From assembly GCF_009917525.1 (NCBI RefSeq), contig NZ_QZDU01000005.1, positions 124,001-188,000 of the forward strand: a stretch of DNA of 64,000 bases, read 5' to 3'. The DNA is from Acutalibacter sp. 1XD8-36 (GTDB lineage Bacteria > Bacillota > Clostridia > Oscillospirales > Acutalibacteraceae). Shown here piece after piece: positions 63,584-64,000 of this stretch. The translations under genes and the position numbers were made by a program. The number at the start of each line of letters is the position of its first letter. Position 1 is the first letter of the stretch. The notes under the pieces are model-generated. The model saw nothing but the letters and a program-made list of their open reading frames with translations. It did not search any database and was not told the origin of the DNA.

Positions 63584-64000
63584 TCAGCCTGCCTGCCGCT
63601 TGATGTCCCCGGCCTTTCTCAAAAGCTCCCGGAGCTCTGCCTCCTCACCCTTATCCACCGCGTCCCTTATGGCCTTGAGGTTGCCGATAAGCTCGTCCAG
63701 CTCTACCGTCAGAGCCTTCTTATTGTCCAGGAACAGCCTGCTCCAGAGCACGTGGTTTATGTTGGCAACCCTGGAGACGTCCCTATAGCTTCCTGCCGAG
63801 AACCCCTGATGGTCCTTGCACCTGGGGCTCGTCACATAGGCGCAGGCCAGTGCGTGAGGCACCTGGGAGGTAAAAGCTATAAGCTGGTCGTGGCGCTTTG
63901 GGTCCGTGCGGACTATCCTGCCGAAGCCCATAGAGAGTGCCTGCTGCTCCACCAGGTCCACCGCCCACTGTGGGGCCTTTCCCGGCACTATGATGTACGA
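63584..64000 (-). CDS. tyrA: Prephenate dehydrogenase, C-terminal part (5' end outside window)
   Basis: About 138 residues, open to the window edge in the same frame; the GTG at 63988 is internal. YIIVPGKAPQW, MGFGRIVRTDPKRHDQL, IAFTSQVPHALA and FSAGSYRDVSRVA match the helical dimerisation domain of TyrA, which oxidises prephenate to 4-hydroxyphenylpyruvate. The NAD-binding half lies outside. No ACT domain is present at the end. Sits just before aroB in an aromatic amino acid operon. Confidence 0.88.
   Translation of the reverse strand, partial: SYIIVPGKAPQWAVDLVEQQALSMGFGRIVRTDPKRHDQLIAFTSQVPHALACAYVTSPRCKDHQGFSAGSYRDVSRVANINHVLWSRLFLDNKKALTVELDELIGNLKAIRDAVDKGEEAELRELLRKAGDIKRQAG

Overview
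The window reads as chromosome from a spore-forming, anaerobic, GC-rich Clostridia species of the gut Oscillospiraceae/Ruminococcaceae type. This is inferred from Firmicute-type Shine-Dalgarno sites and sigma-A promoters, SpoVAC, YesM/YesN regulation, CUT1 sugar-transport permeases, a flavin reductase-rubredoxin fusion, type III pantothenate kinase, and InlB-repeat/SLH surface protein architecture. Most genes are GC-rich. Stretches at 1-2100, 27.2-30.2 kb and inside the surface-protein gene (54.2-56.3 kb) are visibly AT-richer and look acquired.

Layout. 1-2.1 kb: AT-rich island with a zinc-ribbon protein (cut by the window edge), an uncharacterised helical protein with an internal ribosome-binding site, and a small cysteine-rich protein. 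2.5-7.5 kb: two-component system plus ABC transporter with a double-FtsX permease. 7.6-11.5 kb: FIST-domain sensor with a small partner, then an ECF sigma/DUF4179 anti-sigma pair. 11.8-16.4 kb: O-antigen-ligase-like protein, a decayed serine resolvase, Cu/Zn superoxide dismutase, ThuA protein, SpoVAC and tRNA-Val(GAC). 16.5-30.1 kb: ogt, then a minus-strand carbohydrate locus (YesN/YesM, Gfo/Idh/MocA dehydrogenase, MFS transporter, TIM-barrel epimerase, two permeases, binding lipoprotein) and two paralogous orphan lipoproteins.

30.3-36.6 kb: divergent cofactor block, coaBC-orf-glyA-rubredoxin fusion-tcdA on minus, and a structured leader followed by a PanT-like transporter and coaX on plus. 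36.8-42.8 kb: nusB, TsaD-like paralogue, xseA, xseB, ispA, RluA-type synthase, streptothricin-acetyltransferase-like GNAT and a zinc-dependent phospholipase C-like protein. 43.0-54.0 kb: a long branched-chain amino acid operon (ilvA, ilvB, ilvN, ilvC, ilvD) interleaved with six passengers: CPBP protease, two GNATs, transglutaminase-like protein, lipoprotein and DUF815 ATPase. 54.1-58.2 kb: very large InlB-repeat/SLH surface protein. 58.2-62.5 kb: histidine kinase, two ABC-2 permeases, ABC ATPase and response regulator, the last joined to aroB and tyrA (shikimate/tyrosine) at the right edge.

Nothing in the window is a proven new system. The leads I consider strongest are the two-gene AT-rich pair at the left edge with its in-frame internal start, the 5'-terminal structured leader of the panT-coaX transcript, a 33-bp palindrome present in two places next to ABC-transporter genes, four direct repeats in front of the right-hand ABC operon, and the mosaic composition of the surface-protein gene. 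All calls rest on reading the sequence; no database search was possible.
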